From the NCBI GenBank assembly GCA_031556725.1, contig JAVBSL010000001.1, forward strand, positions 73,116 to 137,115: a stretch of DNA of 64,000 nt, given 5' to 3'. Shown here in pieces: positions 6,555-15,737 of the stretch; the stretch's first letter is position 1; each line of letters opens with the position of its first letter. Below the pieces are notes generated by a model. It worked only from the letters and a program-made list of their open reading frames with translations, made no database searches and had not been told where the DNA came from. This DNA is from UBA935 sp031556725. GTDB lineage: Bacteria; Bacillota; Clostridia; Lachnospirales; Lachnospiraceae. The position numbers and the translations under genes were made by a program.

Positions 6555-8906
6555 ATGGACGTATTAACTCCCAATTTGATTTTGCCGGCAGTGGCATTAC
6601 GGGGAATGAGTATTTTACCGGGAACGATCATTCATTTTGATTTAAATCGTAAAAAATCTATTTTAGCGGTGGAAAGAGCAATGACAGAGGAGCAGCGTAT
6701 TTTTCTGGTTATGCAGAAAAATATGGAAAGTGCTGATCCGGACTATGCCATGCTTCATTCGGTAGGAATAATTGCAGTAATTAAGCAGGTAACCAAGCTG
6801 TCCGGAAATATTATCAGGGTATTGGTAGAAGGCCTGTCCCGGGCCGTATTATTATCAATAAATGAAGAGAACGAAGAATATTTGGACGCAGAAATCCGGG
6901 AAACGGCGGATATGCAGGAATTAGATGAGGTGGCCAGAGAAGCAATGCTTCGCTACAGCAAGGAGCTGGTGGAGCAATATATTTCCTTTTCACCCCAGTT
7001 AAAAAACAGTAATGTGGTGGGGCGCTATCAGCATATGGAACATCTTGGAACTTATATTGATCAGGTCAGTATGAATCTTCCCATTGGAAATGATAACAAG
7101 CAAAAGCTGCTGGCGGCCTTTTCGGTGAAGGAACGTTATGAAGTTTTTTCGGCTATTTTGATAAATGAAATAGAAGTGCTGCAGGTCAAAGGAGCATTGG
7201 CCAAAAAAATCAAGGGGAAAGTAGATAAGAATCAAAGAGATTATTTGCTGCGGGAACAGATGCATGCCATCAGAGAAGAGTTGGGAGATGAGGATACTTT
7301 TTCCGATGAGGAGCAATTTTCCCAGGCATTAAAAGATTTGCAGGCTGATGAAGAAGTAAAAGAAAAAATTCAAAAGGAAATCAAACGGTTTAAAAGTCTG
7401 GTGGGAAGCAGCTCTGAAAGTGCGGTAGAGCGTGCCTATTTGGAAACGGTTCTGGAGCTTCCATGGAATAAGGCTTCTCTGGATAACCGCAATCTGGACC
7501 GGGCCGAAGACATTTTAAACCGTGATCATTATGGTTTGAAGCAGGTCAAGGAACGGATTCTGGAGTTTCTGGCAGTGCGTTGCCTGACCAGGGATGGGGA
7601 AAGCCCGATTCTTTGCCTGGTGGGACCGCCGGGAACCGGAAAGACCTCGATAGCCAAAAGTATTGCCGAGGCACTTGACCGGAAGTATGTGCGGATCTGT
7701 CTGGGCGGTGTGCGCGATGAAGCGGAGATCCGCGGCCACAGAAAAACTTATGTGGGTGCCATGCCGGGCCGAATCGTAACAGGACTCAGGCAGGCGGGAG
7801 TATGTAATCCGCTGATGCTGCTGGATGAAATCGATAAGGTAAGTAATGACTATAAAGGCGATACCTTTTCGGCATTGCTGGAAGTGCTGGATGGAGAACA
7901 AAACGTAAAATTCAGGGATCACTATATTGAGATTCCCATTAACCTTTCCCCGGTACTGTTTATTGCAACCGCCAATACCACATCAACCATTCCCCGTCCC
8001 TTGCTGGATCGAATGGAAATCATCGAGGTAAACAGCTATACGGCAAATGAAAAGTTTCATATTGCTAAAGAACATTTACTGGCAAAGCAATTTGAGAAAA
8101 ATGGAATTACCAGAGATATGTTAAGCATCAGTGACAGTGCACTGAAAAATATGATTGCTGCATATACCAAGGAAGCCGGGGTTCGTGAACTGGAAAGAAG
8201 TATCCGGAAAATCTGCCGGAAATCAGCCAGAGAAATTCTGAAGATGCGTCAGGACGGTGCGGAAAAGAAAATCAAGGTTACTGCCGGAAACCTTGAAAAC
8301 TATATGGGAAAACCTAAGTATTCGCAGAATAAGGTCAATCAGAATGATCAGGTGGGTATTGTCAGAGGACTGGCCTGGACCAGCGTAGGCGGAGATACCT
8401 TGGAAATCGAAGTCAACGTTATGCCGGGAAAAGGGAAAATTGACTTAACGGGTCAAATGGGCGATGTGATGAAAGAATCAGCCAGAGCCGCACTAAGCTA
8501 TGTCCGTTCTGTCAGCAACTCTTACCAATTACCGGAAGAACTGTTTCAAAAGCATGATTTCCATATACATATTCCGGAGGGAGCAGTACCCAAGGATGGA
8601 CCGTCAGCAGGTATCACCATGGCAACGGCATTACTGTCAGCAGTAACCGAAATGCCTGTCAGGGCAGAGCTGGCAATGACCGGTGAAGTCACTTTGCGGG
8701 GAAGGGTGCTGCCCATTGGCGGTTTGAAGGAAAAAATCCTGGCAGCCAAGATGGCGGGAATTAAAACGGTTTTGGTACCGTCAGAGAATAAGAAGGATAT
8801 TCGGGAGATTGATGAGGAAATCAAAGAAGGCCTGAATATCCATTATGTGGAAACTATGGAAGATGTGCTGCGGCATGCGCTTATTGCTAAAGGGAGTTCA
8901 AAATGA
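6555..8906 (+). CDS. lon: ATP-dependent protease Lon
   Basis: A full-length Lon of 783 residues counted from the ATG at 6555. I preferred this start to the in-frame TTG at 6543 because GGAGG (6545-6549) lies 5 bases before the ATG and would be inside the longer version. It has an N-terminal substrate-binding LON domain (about 1-200), a coiled middle, an AAA+ module with GPPGTGKT and LLDEIDK, and a serine-lysine protease domain with Ser684 (PKDGPSAG) and Lys727 (GGLKEKILAA). It degrades misfolded and regulatory proteins in the cytoplasm. The last codons overlap engB by 4 bases. Confidence 0.97.
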   Translation: MDVLTPNLILPAVALRGMSILPGTIIHFDLNRKKSILAVERAMTEEQRIFLVMQKNMESADPDYAMLHSVGIIAVIKQVTKLSGNIIRVLVEGLSRAVLLSINEENEEYLDAEIRETADMQELDEVAREAMLRYSKELVEQYISFSPQLKNSNVVGRYQHMEHLGTYIDQVSMNLPIGNDNKQKLLAAFSVKERYEVFSAILINEIEVLQVKGALAKKIKGKVDKNQRDYLLREQMHAIREELGDEDTFSDEEQFSQALKDLQADEEVKEKIQKEIKRFKSLVGSSSESAVERAYLETVLELPWNKASLDNRNLDRAEDILNRDHYGLKQVKERILEFLAVRCLTRDGESPILCLVGPPGTGKTSIAKSIAEALDRKYVRICLGGVRDEAEIRGHRKTYVGAMPGRIVTGLRQAGVCNPLMLLDEIDKVSNDYKGDTFSALLEVLDGEQNVKFRDHYIEIPINLSPVLFIATANTTSTIPRPLLDRMEIIEVNSYTANEKFHIAKEHLLAKQFEKNGITRDMLSISDSALKNMIAAYTKEAGVRELERSIRKICRKSAREILKMRQDGAEKKIKVTAGNLENYMGKPKYSQNKVNQNDQVGIVRGLAWTSVGGDTLEIEVNVMPGKGKIDLTGQMGDVMKESARAALSYVRSVSNSYQLPEELFQKHDFHIHIPEGAVPKDGPSAGITMATALLSAVTEMPVRAELAMTGEVTLRGRVLPIGGLKEKILAAKMAGIKTVLVPSENKKDIREIDEEIKEGLNIHYVETMEDVLRHALIAKGSSK

Positions 8907-9496
8907 TTGTAATTAAAAATGTGAATTTAGAAACGGTGTGTGGAATTACCAGTACATTTCCGGAAAACATCCATAAGGAATTTGCTTTCGCAGGAAAGAG
9001 CAATGTAGGTAAATCTTCCCTGATCAACGGATTGATGAACCGAAAATCCCTGGCCCGCACCAGTGCCCAGCCAGGTAAGACTCAGACCATTAACTTTTAT
9101 AATATCAATGATGAAATGTACTTTGTGGATCTGCCGGGATATGGATATGCTAAGGCTAACGAGGAAATAAAAGCCAAGTGGGGCAAAATGATTGAGCGTT
9201 ATCTGCATCAGTCCGAGCAGTTGAAGGCGGTTTTCTTATTAATAGATATCCGGCATGAACCTTCGGCCAATGACCGGCAGATGTATGACTGGATTTTAGC
9301 CCAGGGCTATAAGCCGATTATTATTGCAACAAAATTAGATAAAATTAATAGAAGCCAGATCCAAAAGCATGTTAAAATGATTAAGGAAGGACTGCAGGCG
9401 GAGAAAGATACCGTTTTGATTCCCTATTCGGCCCAGACAAAGCAGGGGCGGGATGATATTTACGAACTGTTGGAGCATTTGTTAGAAGAGGATTAA
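8903..9496 (+). CDS. ysxC: Ribosome biogenesis GTPase EngB/YsxC
   Basis: A 197-residue TRAFAC GTPase. G1 is GKSNVGKSSL and the switch I region has TSAQPGKTQTINFY. G3 is DLPGYGYA, G4 is TKLDK and a G5-like SAQTKQG follows. The family is needed for late assembly of the 50S ribosomal subunit. It overlaps the end of lon by 4 bases (ATGA). The lon-ysxC order is conserved in Bacillus and many Firmicutes, supporting translational coupling. Downstream, a permease gene begins 2 bases after its stop. Confidence 0.95.
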   Translation: MIVIKNVNLETVCGITSTFPENIHKEFAFAGKSNVGKSSLINGLMNRKSLARTSAQPGKTQTINFYNINDEMYFVDLPGYGYAKANEEIKAKWGKMIERYLHQSEQLKAVFLLIDIRHEPSANDRQMYDWILAQGYKPIIIATKLDKINRSQIQKHVKMIKEGLQAEKDTVLIPYSAQTKQGRDDIYELLEHLLEED

Positions 9497-9498
9497 GA

Positions 9499-10659
9499 AT
9501 GAATATTTTTGGAAAGAACGTAGAATTGTACTGTAAGGCGGTAATAAATCTGCTGATTTTTGGCATTGGACTTTTGGCATTTATTTATCTGACTCCCAAG
9601 CTGCTGGTATTTTTCATGCCTTTTGTGGTGGGCGGCATTGTTGCCTGGATTTCCAATCCATTAGTCCGGTTCTTTGAACGGAAATTAAAAGTTCGGCGAA
9701 AGATGGGAACGGCAGTGGTCATTGTTGCGGTAATTGGATTGGTGGTTACAGTGGGTTATCTGCTGGGGGTCTGGATTACGGAACAAGCCATGGGATTTCT
9801 GGAGGAATGGCCTAACATGTGGAAAGGGATGCAAAAAGAATTTGCAGCCATCGGTGAAAGCTTAAATATCCTGGTCAATTATTTGCCGGAAGATATAAAA
9901 AATGCAATTATGTCCTTTCAGGAGAATATCGGAGAAAATCTGGGAGCGATGGTTACCACCGTCAGTGCGCCTACCTTTGAGGCGGTAGGACGCTTTGCCA
10001 AGAACCTTCCTTCTATTATAGTGGCCATAGTCATGTGTCTGCTTTCGGCGTATTTCTTTTTGGCAGAACGAGAGTATGTCAGTACAACACTGCCGAAGTA
10101 CATTCCGAAAAGTTTTATGAATAAATGGAAGTTGATTACCGATAGTTTTAAACGTGCGGTAGGCGGCTATTTTAAGGCACAGCTCAAAATCGAAATATGG
10201 GTGTATTTACTGATGGTCATCGGATTTTTGATCTTAAAGGTAGATTATGGATTTTTGATTGCCGTGGGAATTGCTTTTCTGGATTTTCTGCCGATTTTCG
10301 GAACCGGAACGGTGCTGCTCCCCTGGGCAGTAATCAAGTTTATTAATGCGGATTACAAAATGTTCATTGGCATTTTACTTATTTGGGGAATAGGGCAGTT
10401 GGTCAGACAGGTGATACAACCAAAGATTATGGGTGATACTATTGGGGTGCCGCCCATTCCGACCTTGTTTTTGCTTTATATCGGATATAAGCTGGCTGGG
10501 GTTCTGGGTATGATCGTAGCATTGCCTATCGGAATTATTGTTGTGAATTTATATCAAGCCGGTGTTTTTGAAACTACCAAAAACAGCCTGAAGATTTTGT
10601 TTGACGGTATCAACCGGTTTAGACGATTGGATGAGAGTGATTCATCAAAGGAGGAATAG
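9499..10659 (+). CDS. AI-2E family (YtvI-like) membrane permease
   Basis: A 386-residue integral membrane protein with two N-terminal helices, a soluble or amphipathic middle (about residues 95-165) and further hydrophobic segments. The hallmark LDFLPIFGTGTVLLPWA stretch and the later VIQPKIMGDTIGVPP motif (about 300-320) identify the AI-2E/YtvI/PerM family. In Bacillus the YtvI relative is a sporulation-associated membrane protein; other members move small solutes. The substrate here is unknown. It sits between ysxC and truA with almost no spacing and is likely cotranscribed. Confidence 0.85.
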   Translation: MNIFGKNVELYCKAVINLLIFGIGLLAFIYLTPKLLVFFMPFVVGGIVAWISNPLVRFFERKLKVRRKMGTAVVIVAVIGLVVTVGYLLGVWITEQAMGFLEEWPNMWKGMQKEFAAIGESLNILVNYLPEDIKNAIMSFQENIGENLGAMVTTVSAPTFEAVGRFAKNLPSIIVAIVMCLLSAYFFLAEREYVSTTLPKYIPKSFMNKWKLITDSFKRAVGGYFKAQLKIEIWVYLLMVIGFLILKVDYGFLIAVGIAFLDFLPIFGTGTVLLPWAVIKFINADYKMFIGILLIWGIGQLVRQVIQPKIMGDTIGVPPIPTLFLLYIGYKLAGVLGMIVALPIGIIVVNLYQAGVFETTKNSLKILFDGINRFRRLDESDSSKEE

Positions 10660-11397
10660 TTGCGTAATTTTAAGATTATACTGCAATATGAGGGAACAAA
10701 ATATCAGGGCTGGCAGAAACAGGAAAGTACTGAGAATACCTTACAGGGCCGGTTAGAAGCCCTCCTTGGAAAGATGAACGGTACCAAAGTAGAGGTACAG
10801 GGTTCCGGACGTACGGACGCGGGAGTTCATGCTTTGGGCCAGGTTGCTAATTTTAAGTTGGAAACCGATCGGACTCCATCGGAAATTATGGATTATATGA
10901 ACAAGTACCTGCCGGAGGATGTGGCGGTGATAGCCATTGAAGAGGTTCCGGAGCGTTTTCACAGCCGGCTGAATGCCAAAGGGAAAACCTACCTTTACCG
11001 GATCATGAACAGTTCCGTGCCCCATGTTTTTGACCGCAGATACTGTCTGGAAGTAGCAGAACATTTAGAGGTGGAAGAAATGCGCAGGGCGGCCGCTTAT
11101 TTATGCGGCACACATGACTTCAGTGCTTTTACTTCTCATAAAAAAAGTAAAAAATCCAATGTAAGGACAATTTATGAAATTAACATTACCGAAAAAGGTG
11201 ATGAGATTTTACTGCAATTTTATGGAAACGGTTTCCTTTACCACATGGTACGGATTATAGTGGGTACACTATTAGAGGTCGGTATGGGAAAAAGAAAACC
11301 GGAAGAAGCAGAAACGGTCTTGAATTCCCACAAAAGAGAAAATGCAGGCATGCTGGTGCCGGCCAGAGGATTGACTTTGGTGGAGGTTCATTATTAG
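10660..11397 (+). CDS. truA: tRNA pseudouridine(38-40) synthase TruA
   Basis: A 245-residue TruA of standard length that isomerises uridines 38-40 in the anticodon arm of many tRNAs. The catalytic aspartate is Asp53 in GSGRTDAGVHA, and the conserved FHSRLNAKGKTYLYRI and GNGFLYHMVRIIVGTL blocks are present. Translation starts at TTG directly after the stop of the permease gene, with AAGGAGG 6-7 bases upstream; no ATG in the right place exists. The same gene order suggests a single transcript from lon or ysxC onward. Confidence 0.95.
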   Translation: MRNFKIILQYEGTKYQGWQKQESTENTLQGRLEALLGKMNGTKVEVQGSGRTDAGVHALGQVANFKLETDRTPSEIMDYMNKYLPEDVAVIAIEEVPERFHSRLNAKGKTYLYRIMNSSVPHVFDRRYCLEVAEHLEVEEMRRAAAYLCGTHDFSAFTSHKKSKKSNVRTIYEINITEKGDEILLQFYGNGFLYHMVRIIVGTLLEVGMGKRKPEEAETVLNSHKRENAGMLVPARGLTLVEVHY

Positions 11398-11864
11398 TGA
11401 AGCAAAAAAAAATTATCAGAGCTTTGTTTTTCCTTTATTTGCTGGTGCTGATAAAGGTTATTATCTTTAAGTATCCTTATGAGCAGCTGCAGGCGATTGT
11501 TGATACCTGGACAAAAGAGGTGGTCTGGGAGGGCTTAAATACAGCTAATTTTACATTGTTCAAAACCATAAAGATGTATATCCGTTATGCGGACCGGCTG
11601 AATAGCTTTGAAAATCTGGTAGGTAACGTGGTGGCCTTTGTGCCATTTGGTTTTTTGTTTCCCTACGTAATCCGCTATGGCAAAAACTTTTTTGTGATGT
11701 TATGCCATGCTTTTGTTTTTGTGGTGGGAATCGAAGTGTTTCAGCTATTCAGTGCCTTTGGGGCTTTTGATGTTGATGACATTTTGTTGAATTGCCTGGG
11801 AGCGATAATTGGGTGGATTGGCTATTCGCTACTTCAAATAATTAGGCAAATGGTTAAAAAATAG
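11397..11864 (+). CDS. VanZ-like family membrane protein
   Basis: A 155-residue protein with an N-terminal helix, a short extracellular loop and three further helices. The NLVGNVVAFVPFGFLFPY segment and the later FQLFSAFGAFDVDDILLNCLGAIIGW stretch are the VanZ-like family signature. VanZ of enterococci gives low-level teicoplanin resistance, but most chromosomal homologues have no proven role. The start is GTG, sharing one base with the truA stop, with GGAGG 11 bases upstream. It is the last gene of the run; a new promoter follows within a few bases. Confidence 0.85.
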   Translation: MKQKKIIRALFFLYLLVLIKVIIFKYPYEQLQAIVDTWTKEVVWEGLNTANFTLFKTIKMYIRYADRLNSFENLVGNVVAFVPFGFLFPYVIRYGKNFFVMLCHAFVFVVGIEVFQLFSAFGAFDVDDILLNCLGAIIGWIGYSLLQIIRQMVKK

Positions 11865-11867
11865 TAC

Positions 11868-11896
11868 TTGTATCCCAGTTCGAAGTGAGGTATAAT
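11868..11896 (+). promoter_or_regulatory. Sigma-A promoter
   Basis: TTGTAT (11868-11873), a 17-base spacer and a perfect TATAAT (11891-11896), placed just upstream of the unrecognised gene at 11930. Confidence 0.75.
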
Positions 11897-11929
11897 AGAT
11901 ATGTATAAATTTAGGAAAGGAGTAATCTT

Positions 11930-12481
11930 ATGCAAGTAGGTGCAGTAGGCTTTCAGCCATATATTTATAATACCAATAGAGTCAGCTCAGCCAGTATGAA
12001 TAAGGTGCAGGGAATTTCTAATGATTTAACCTCCCAGAAAACAGATTATTCCGGACTGACTTCCGAAGCAGAGAATATCAATCCGCTGCGGAAAGGGGAA
12101 AGTGCTAATTTTGTAGATATTATCAGTATGCAGATGCAGATCGGCCAAAACAATGCCAACCGAATCATGAAGCCGGCAGAAGAAGGCATTGATGAGGGAA
12201 ATTTAGCCATAGATGATATGATGGAAGACTTTTCAATTGAGAACCGCAATAATCAAAAGAATCTGTTCCCGGAAGAGTTTAACACACCTTATGAAAAGGA
12301 TGTATCAGACCTGACCGAGGGTGTCAATGTTCTTAACATGGTTCAAGCTACTTCGGAAGGAGCAGCGCAGATAGCTGGGGAGAATAACCAGCCACAGGCA
12401 GATGCTCAATCAGCAGATATGTTCAGTCGCTTTCAGATGCGGCATGCCGCTGAAGCATATGCATTCAGCATGGCAATGTAG
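11930..12481 (+). CDS. Unrecognised soluble protein, single-gene transcript
   Basis: A 183-residue protein I cannot assign. It begins MQVGAVGFQPYIYNTN, is rich in Asn, Gln, Ser and Met, has no signal peptide or membrane helix, and ends in a compact, Phe/Met/Ala-rich tail (MFSRFQMRHAAEAYAFSMAM) that looks like a conserved docking or oligomerisation motif. Similar short proteins with a GFQPYIYNTN-like opening occur, as I recall, in Lachnospiraceae genomes without a known role. An AAAGGAG site precedes the ATG. The gene has its own strong promoter and its own terminator, so it is regulated independently of its neighbours. Confidence 0.8.
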   Translation: MQVGAVGFQPYIYNTNRVSSASMNKVQGISNDLTSQKTDYSGLTSEAENINPLRKGESANFVDIISMQMQIGQNNANRIMKPAEEGIDEGNLAIDDMMEDFSIENRNNQKNLFPEEFNTPYEKDVSDLTEGVNVLNMVQATSEGAAQIAGENNQPQADAQSADMFSRFQMRHAAEAYAFSMAM

Positions 12482-12498
12482 ACATACTTTAAGAATCC

Positions 12499-12536
12499 AT
12501 ACTGGTGACTTCATATAAGAAGTCATCAGTATTTTT
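12499..12536 (+). terminator. Intrinsic terminator
   Basis: ATACTGGTGACTTC (12499-12512) pairs with GAAGTCATCAGTAT (12519-12532) around a 6-base loop (one G-T), followed by T residues. Confidence 0.85.
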
Positions 12537-12563
12537 AAGTATAATAAAGAAAGGAAGATACAG

Positions 12564-13436
12564 ATGAGGGTAATTTTAAAGAATGAAGAGATTAAAGCAG
12601 AGATCGACACATTAGGAGGTGAGTTGGTATCCTTACAGAGTGTCGGAAACGGCAAGGAATATTTATGGAATGGCGATGAAGCTTTTTGGAACCGGAGCTC
12701 ACCGATTTTGTTTCCGTTTGTGGGAAGCACACGTAATAAAGAATTTACAGCCAAAGGAAAAACCTATCAAATGGCCCAGCATGGATTTGCCAGAGACAAA
12801 GAATTCACCGTGACCGGGCAATCAGCAACAGAAGCATGGTTTTGCCTTTGCTCCGATATGGAAACAATGCAGCATTTTCCTTATGAATTCCGCTTATTTC
12901 TGGGATACCGGCTGGAAGGAAGAAAACTTGTGGTCTTGTGGCGGGTGGAAAATCCGGCAGGAGAACCCCTGTACTTTTCCATCGGTGGGCATCCCGGATT
13001 TTTCTGCCCATTAGAAGCGGGAACCAGGCAAACAGACTATCAGATTCAATTTGATACGATGCACGAGGTAACTGCCACCACCATCAGCAATATGGGACTG
13101 GCAACTGATGGTAAGGTAACTTATCCGCTGCAGGAGGGCAAATTGGACATAACAGAGGACTTGTTTGCGCATGATGCATTGGTAATAGAAGCAGATCAGG
13201 CCCATCAGGTTTCTTTTTTGAAAAAAGGCGAACAACCATATCTGACGGTAAACTTTGATGCTCCGCTTTTTGGTATCTGGGCACCTTATAAAAAAGATGT
13301 CCCTTTCATCTGTATTGAACCATGGTATGGCCGGTGCGATCATGAAGATTTTACAGGGAGCCTGGAAGAGAGGAAATGGGGCAATAAATTAGAAGCAGGA
13401 GGCATATGGGAGGCTTCTTATACCATATGTATTTAA
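12564..13436 (+). CDS. Aldose 1-epimerase family protein (LacX-like)
   Basis: A 290-residue beta-sandwich galactose-mutarotase-like protein. Visible family features are SSPILFPFVGS near residue 50, the QHGFARDKEF segment carrying the first catalytic-type histidine (about residue 74), and the GGHPGFFCPL loop with the second. The family interconverts alpha and beta anomers of sugars or sugar phosphates in the cytoplasm; LacX-like members have unproven substrates. AAGGAAG lies before the ATG. The flavoprotein gene follows at 24 bases, so the two may share a transcript. Confidence 0.88.
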   Translation: MRVILKNEEIKAEIDTLGGELVSLQSVGNGKEYLWNGDEAFWNRSSPILFPFVGSTRNKEFTAKGKTYQMAQHGFARDKEFTVTGQSATEAWFCLCSDMETMQHFPYEFRLFLGYRLEGRKLVVLWRVENPAGEPLYFSIGGHPGFFCPLEAGTRQTDYQIQFDTMHEVTATTISNMGLATDGKVTYPLQEGKLDITEDLFAHDALVIEADQAHQVSFLKKGEQPYLTVNFDAPLFGIWAPYKKDVPFICIEPWYGRCDHEDFTGSLEERKWGNKLEAGGIWEASYTICI

Positions 13437-13460
13437 AAGAAGAAAAAAAGGAGAGCAGGT

Positions 13461-14084
13461 ATGAAGGTTTTATTATTAAACGGAAGTCCTAATGAGAAGG
13501 GCTGTACTTACACCGCTTTAAGTGAAGTGGCAGGGGCATTGGAGCAGCAGGGAATAGAAACAGAGATCATGCAGATCGGAAAGGCACCGGTCCGGGGCTG
13601 TACTGCTTGCGGAAGCTGTTATAGCGGTTCGGGCCGCTGCGTATTCAACGATGATATAGTTAATGTATTTATCGAAAAAATGGAAACTGCCCATGGACTG
13701 GTGGTTGGTTCGCCTGTTTATTTTGCGGGACCAAACGGAGCGTTACTGGCATTGTTAGACCGGGCTTTTTATGCCGGCAGTCAGTTTGCTTATAAGCCGG
13801 CAGCGGCAGTTGCTTCGGCAAGAAGAGCAGGCACCACGGCTACCTTGGATGTCATAAATAAATACTTTACCATTCGGCATATGCCGATAGCACCTTCCCA
13901 ATATTGGAATATGGTTCATGGTCACAATCCGGAGGAAGTCCGTCAGGATCTGGAAGGTATGCAAATCATGCGCACGCTGGGGAGAAATATGGCATGGATG
14001 TTACAATGCTTTGAAGCTGGAAAAAATGCCGGTGTGCCATTTCCGGAAGCAGAAGAAGTAGTAAGAACGAATTTTATCAGATAA
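13461..14084 (+). CDS. Flavodoxin-fold NAD(P)H-dependent FMN reductase
   Basis: A 207-residue protein with the flavodoxin-like opening KVLLLNGSPNEKGCTYTAL, an FMN-phosphate loop, and GSPVYFAGPNGALLALLDRAFY, a classic NADPH-dependent FMN reductase / iron-sulfur-flavoprotein block. Cysteines in GCTACGSCYSGSGRC (about residues 47-60) follow the C-x2-C-x2-C pattern seen in iron-sulfur flavoproteins, although many relatives with these residues bind no cluster. It probably reduces quinones or small electrophiles with NAD(P)H. GGAGAG precedes the ATG. It is linked to the epimerase by a 24-base gap. Confidence 0.88.
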   Translation: MKVLLLNGSPNEKGCTYTALSEVAGALEQQGIETEIMQIGKAPVRGCTACGSCYSGSGRCVFNDDIVNVFIEKMETAHGLVVGSPVYFAGPNGALLALLDRAFYAGSQFAYKPAAAVASARRAGTTATLDVINKYFTIRHMPIAPSQYWNMVHGHNPEEVRQDLEGMQIMRTLGRNMAWMLQCFEAGKNAGVPFPEAEEVVRTNFIR

Positions 14085-14224
14085 ACCCTTTAGAGGAGAG
14101 GAAAGGACTTTTCGTGCTGTTTTCGTGGCATTTTGAGTTGTTCCTCTTTTCTTTTTTGAGAAATTTGTTATGATATAGTTGTTTGGAACTATATTATGTA
14201 AAGCATAACAGCAGGAGAATGGCC

Positions 14225-15592
14225 ATGAGTATAAAATCCAGTTCAGAAATGAGTATACTGGAAATGAGCGCAGTATTGGAAGCCTATGATGATGCGGAAC
14301 GTTTATTTCCCATTGAATTAAGTGATTCCTATGTTCGAATTGAAGAAAATGGTTTAAGCGCGTGGTTATATCTGACAGAGCCGCCCGTAGGCAACCCTCC
14401 TTATCTGCGCACTGAAATAGTAGATTTTTTGCTGCAAAAAGGAGTTTTAACAGGATTTCATGACTCCAATATATCGGCAATAGCTAAGAAGCGGATTTAT
14501 GAAAGAGAAATTTTGATCGCTCAGGGAAGTCTTCCGGTAGAAGGAGATGACGGATACTATGAATATACTTTCGAAACGGAAATATCCAAACAGCCGGTTA
14601 TCAGAGAGGATGGTACGGCGGATTATTCCAGCCTGGCCAGAATTACTAATATTCATGTAGGGGACAAGGTTGCCGAATATCATCCCAGTATTCCGGGTAC
14701 AGATGGATTTACTGTACAAGGAACCATATTGAAGGCCCGACTTACTAAAGATAAGCCGGCATTGCGAGGATTTACTGTCCGTGATGAGAATAATCCCAAT
14801 ATTTACTACGCCGCTAAAGAAGGGCGTGTTGAGTTGACCGACGGCAAGATAGATATACAGAAGGTGTTGGAAATACATGGTGACGTTGACCAGATATTAG
14901 GCAAAGTTGAGTTTTTTGGTGATATTATTGTTACCGGCAGCGTGGAGTCGGGAGTGCTGATCCGGGCCGGAAGGAACATTGAAGTACGGGGAACTGTGGA
15001 AGCAGCAACCTTGTTTGCCGGCGGAGATGTTTTACTGAATCATGGGATACATGGACAGCAGCGTGCCAAGATATCGGCACGGGGCAGTGTTACGGCAGGA
15101 TTTATAGAACATAGCATTATCAATGCCGGCGGTGATGTTACGGCGGATTATATTATCAGTTCCCGGGTATCTGCGGAAGGACAAGTAGTGCTTTCCGGCA
15201 AGCGGGGAATGCTGGCCGGCGGTCATACCCATGCAGCAGCGGGAGTTAAAATAATTTCAGCGGGAAATGAAGCAGAAATCAGGACCATCATTCACGCAGG
15301 CTGTGAAGCCGAGATGTATTATAAAGAAGGTTCTTTGCGTAAACAGCTGACCCAGGCAAGCATCAATCCCAAGACCTCCGCACAGGAACTTCAGGAAATG
15401 CGGGAGGAGCTGGAAAGCTTGCAGGAATATATTGAAAAAAGCCGAAAGGCGCAAATTCTGATTGACGGAAACATATACCGTGGGACTGTGGTGGGAATCA
15501 TGCATTTGGAAATGCCTATTGAAAGAAATACCTGCTATATGAAATATGGCATACAGGGGAATATGATTGAAGGAAATGTAATTATTCATTAA
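14225..15592 (+). CDS. FapA / DUF342 family protein
   Basis: A protein of 455 residues from the ATG at 14225; the AGGAG at 14213-14217 fits this start (7 bases), not the longer frame beginning at 14183. It has an N-terminal alpha/beta region and then a repetitive polar-glycine beta-helix (about residues 215-340: GDIIVTGSVESGVLIRAG, GGDVLLNHGIHGQ, GGDVTADYII), followed by a coiled coil (about 375-420). This is the flagellar assembly protein A (DUF342) architecture. In Vibrio, FapA affects polar flagellar assembly; in Clostridia the role is open, and no flagellar genes are nearby. Confidence 0.88.
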   Translation: MSIKSSSEMSILEMSAVLEAYDDAERLFPIELSDSYVRIEENGLSAWLYLTEPPVGNPPYLRTEIVDFLLQKGVLTGFHDSNISAIAKKRIYEREILIAQGSLPVEGDDGYYEYTFETEISKQPVIREDGTADYSSLARITNIHVGDKVAEYHPSIPGTDGFTVQGTILKARLTKDKPALRGFTVRDENNPNIYYAAKEGRVELTDGKIDIQKVLEIHGDVDQILGKVEFFGDIIVTGSVESGVLIRAGRNIEVRGTVEAATLFAGGDVLLNHGIHGQQRAKISARGSVTAGFIEHSIINAGGDVTADYIISSRVSAEGQVVLSGKRGMLAGGHTHAAAGVKIISAGNEAEIRTIIHAGCEAEMYYKEGSLRKQLTQASINPKTSAQELQEMREELESLQEYIEKSRKAQILIDGNIYRGTVVGIMHLEMPIERNTCYMKYGIQGNMIEGNVIIH

Positions 15593-15647
15593 GCCAGGAA
15601 AGATTGCATTCTTGTTAGGATATGATAACAGGAATGCTTTTTTTGTG

Positions 15648-15697
15648 CGAATATATGTTCGAAAATCCTTGACACGAGAATATATGTTCGATACAAT
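15648..15697 (+). promoter_or_regulatory. Promoter with two LexA-like (SOS) boxes
   Basis: TTGACA (15669-15674), a 17-base spacer and TACAAT (15692-15697). Two identical copies of GAATATATGTTC occur at 15649-15660 and 15678-15689, the second inside the spacer. They differ from the Gram-positive LexA/DinR consensus GAAC-N4-GTTC at one position of the left half-site. Their starts are 29 bases apart. Position and sequence predict repression by LexA until DNA damage. Confidence 0.7.
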
Positions 15698-15737
15698 GTT
15701 GGTATATAACAATAGGATAAAGCAAAGGAACAGGATT

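Noticed and set aside
5745..6631. Overlapping minus-strand frames opposite clpX
   Set aside because: No ribosome binding site or domain; they mirror clpX codons.
14091..14160. Terminator after the flavoprotein gene
   Set aside because: AGAGGA and TCCTCT can pair, but the loop is about 45 bases and the stem weak; not convincing enough to list.
15612..15737. N-terminal extension of the radical SAM protein
   Set aside because: It would be translated across the -35/-10 promoter elements and LexA-like boxes, and has no ribosome binding site; ATG 15738 fits better.
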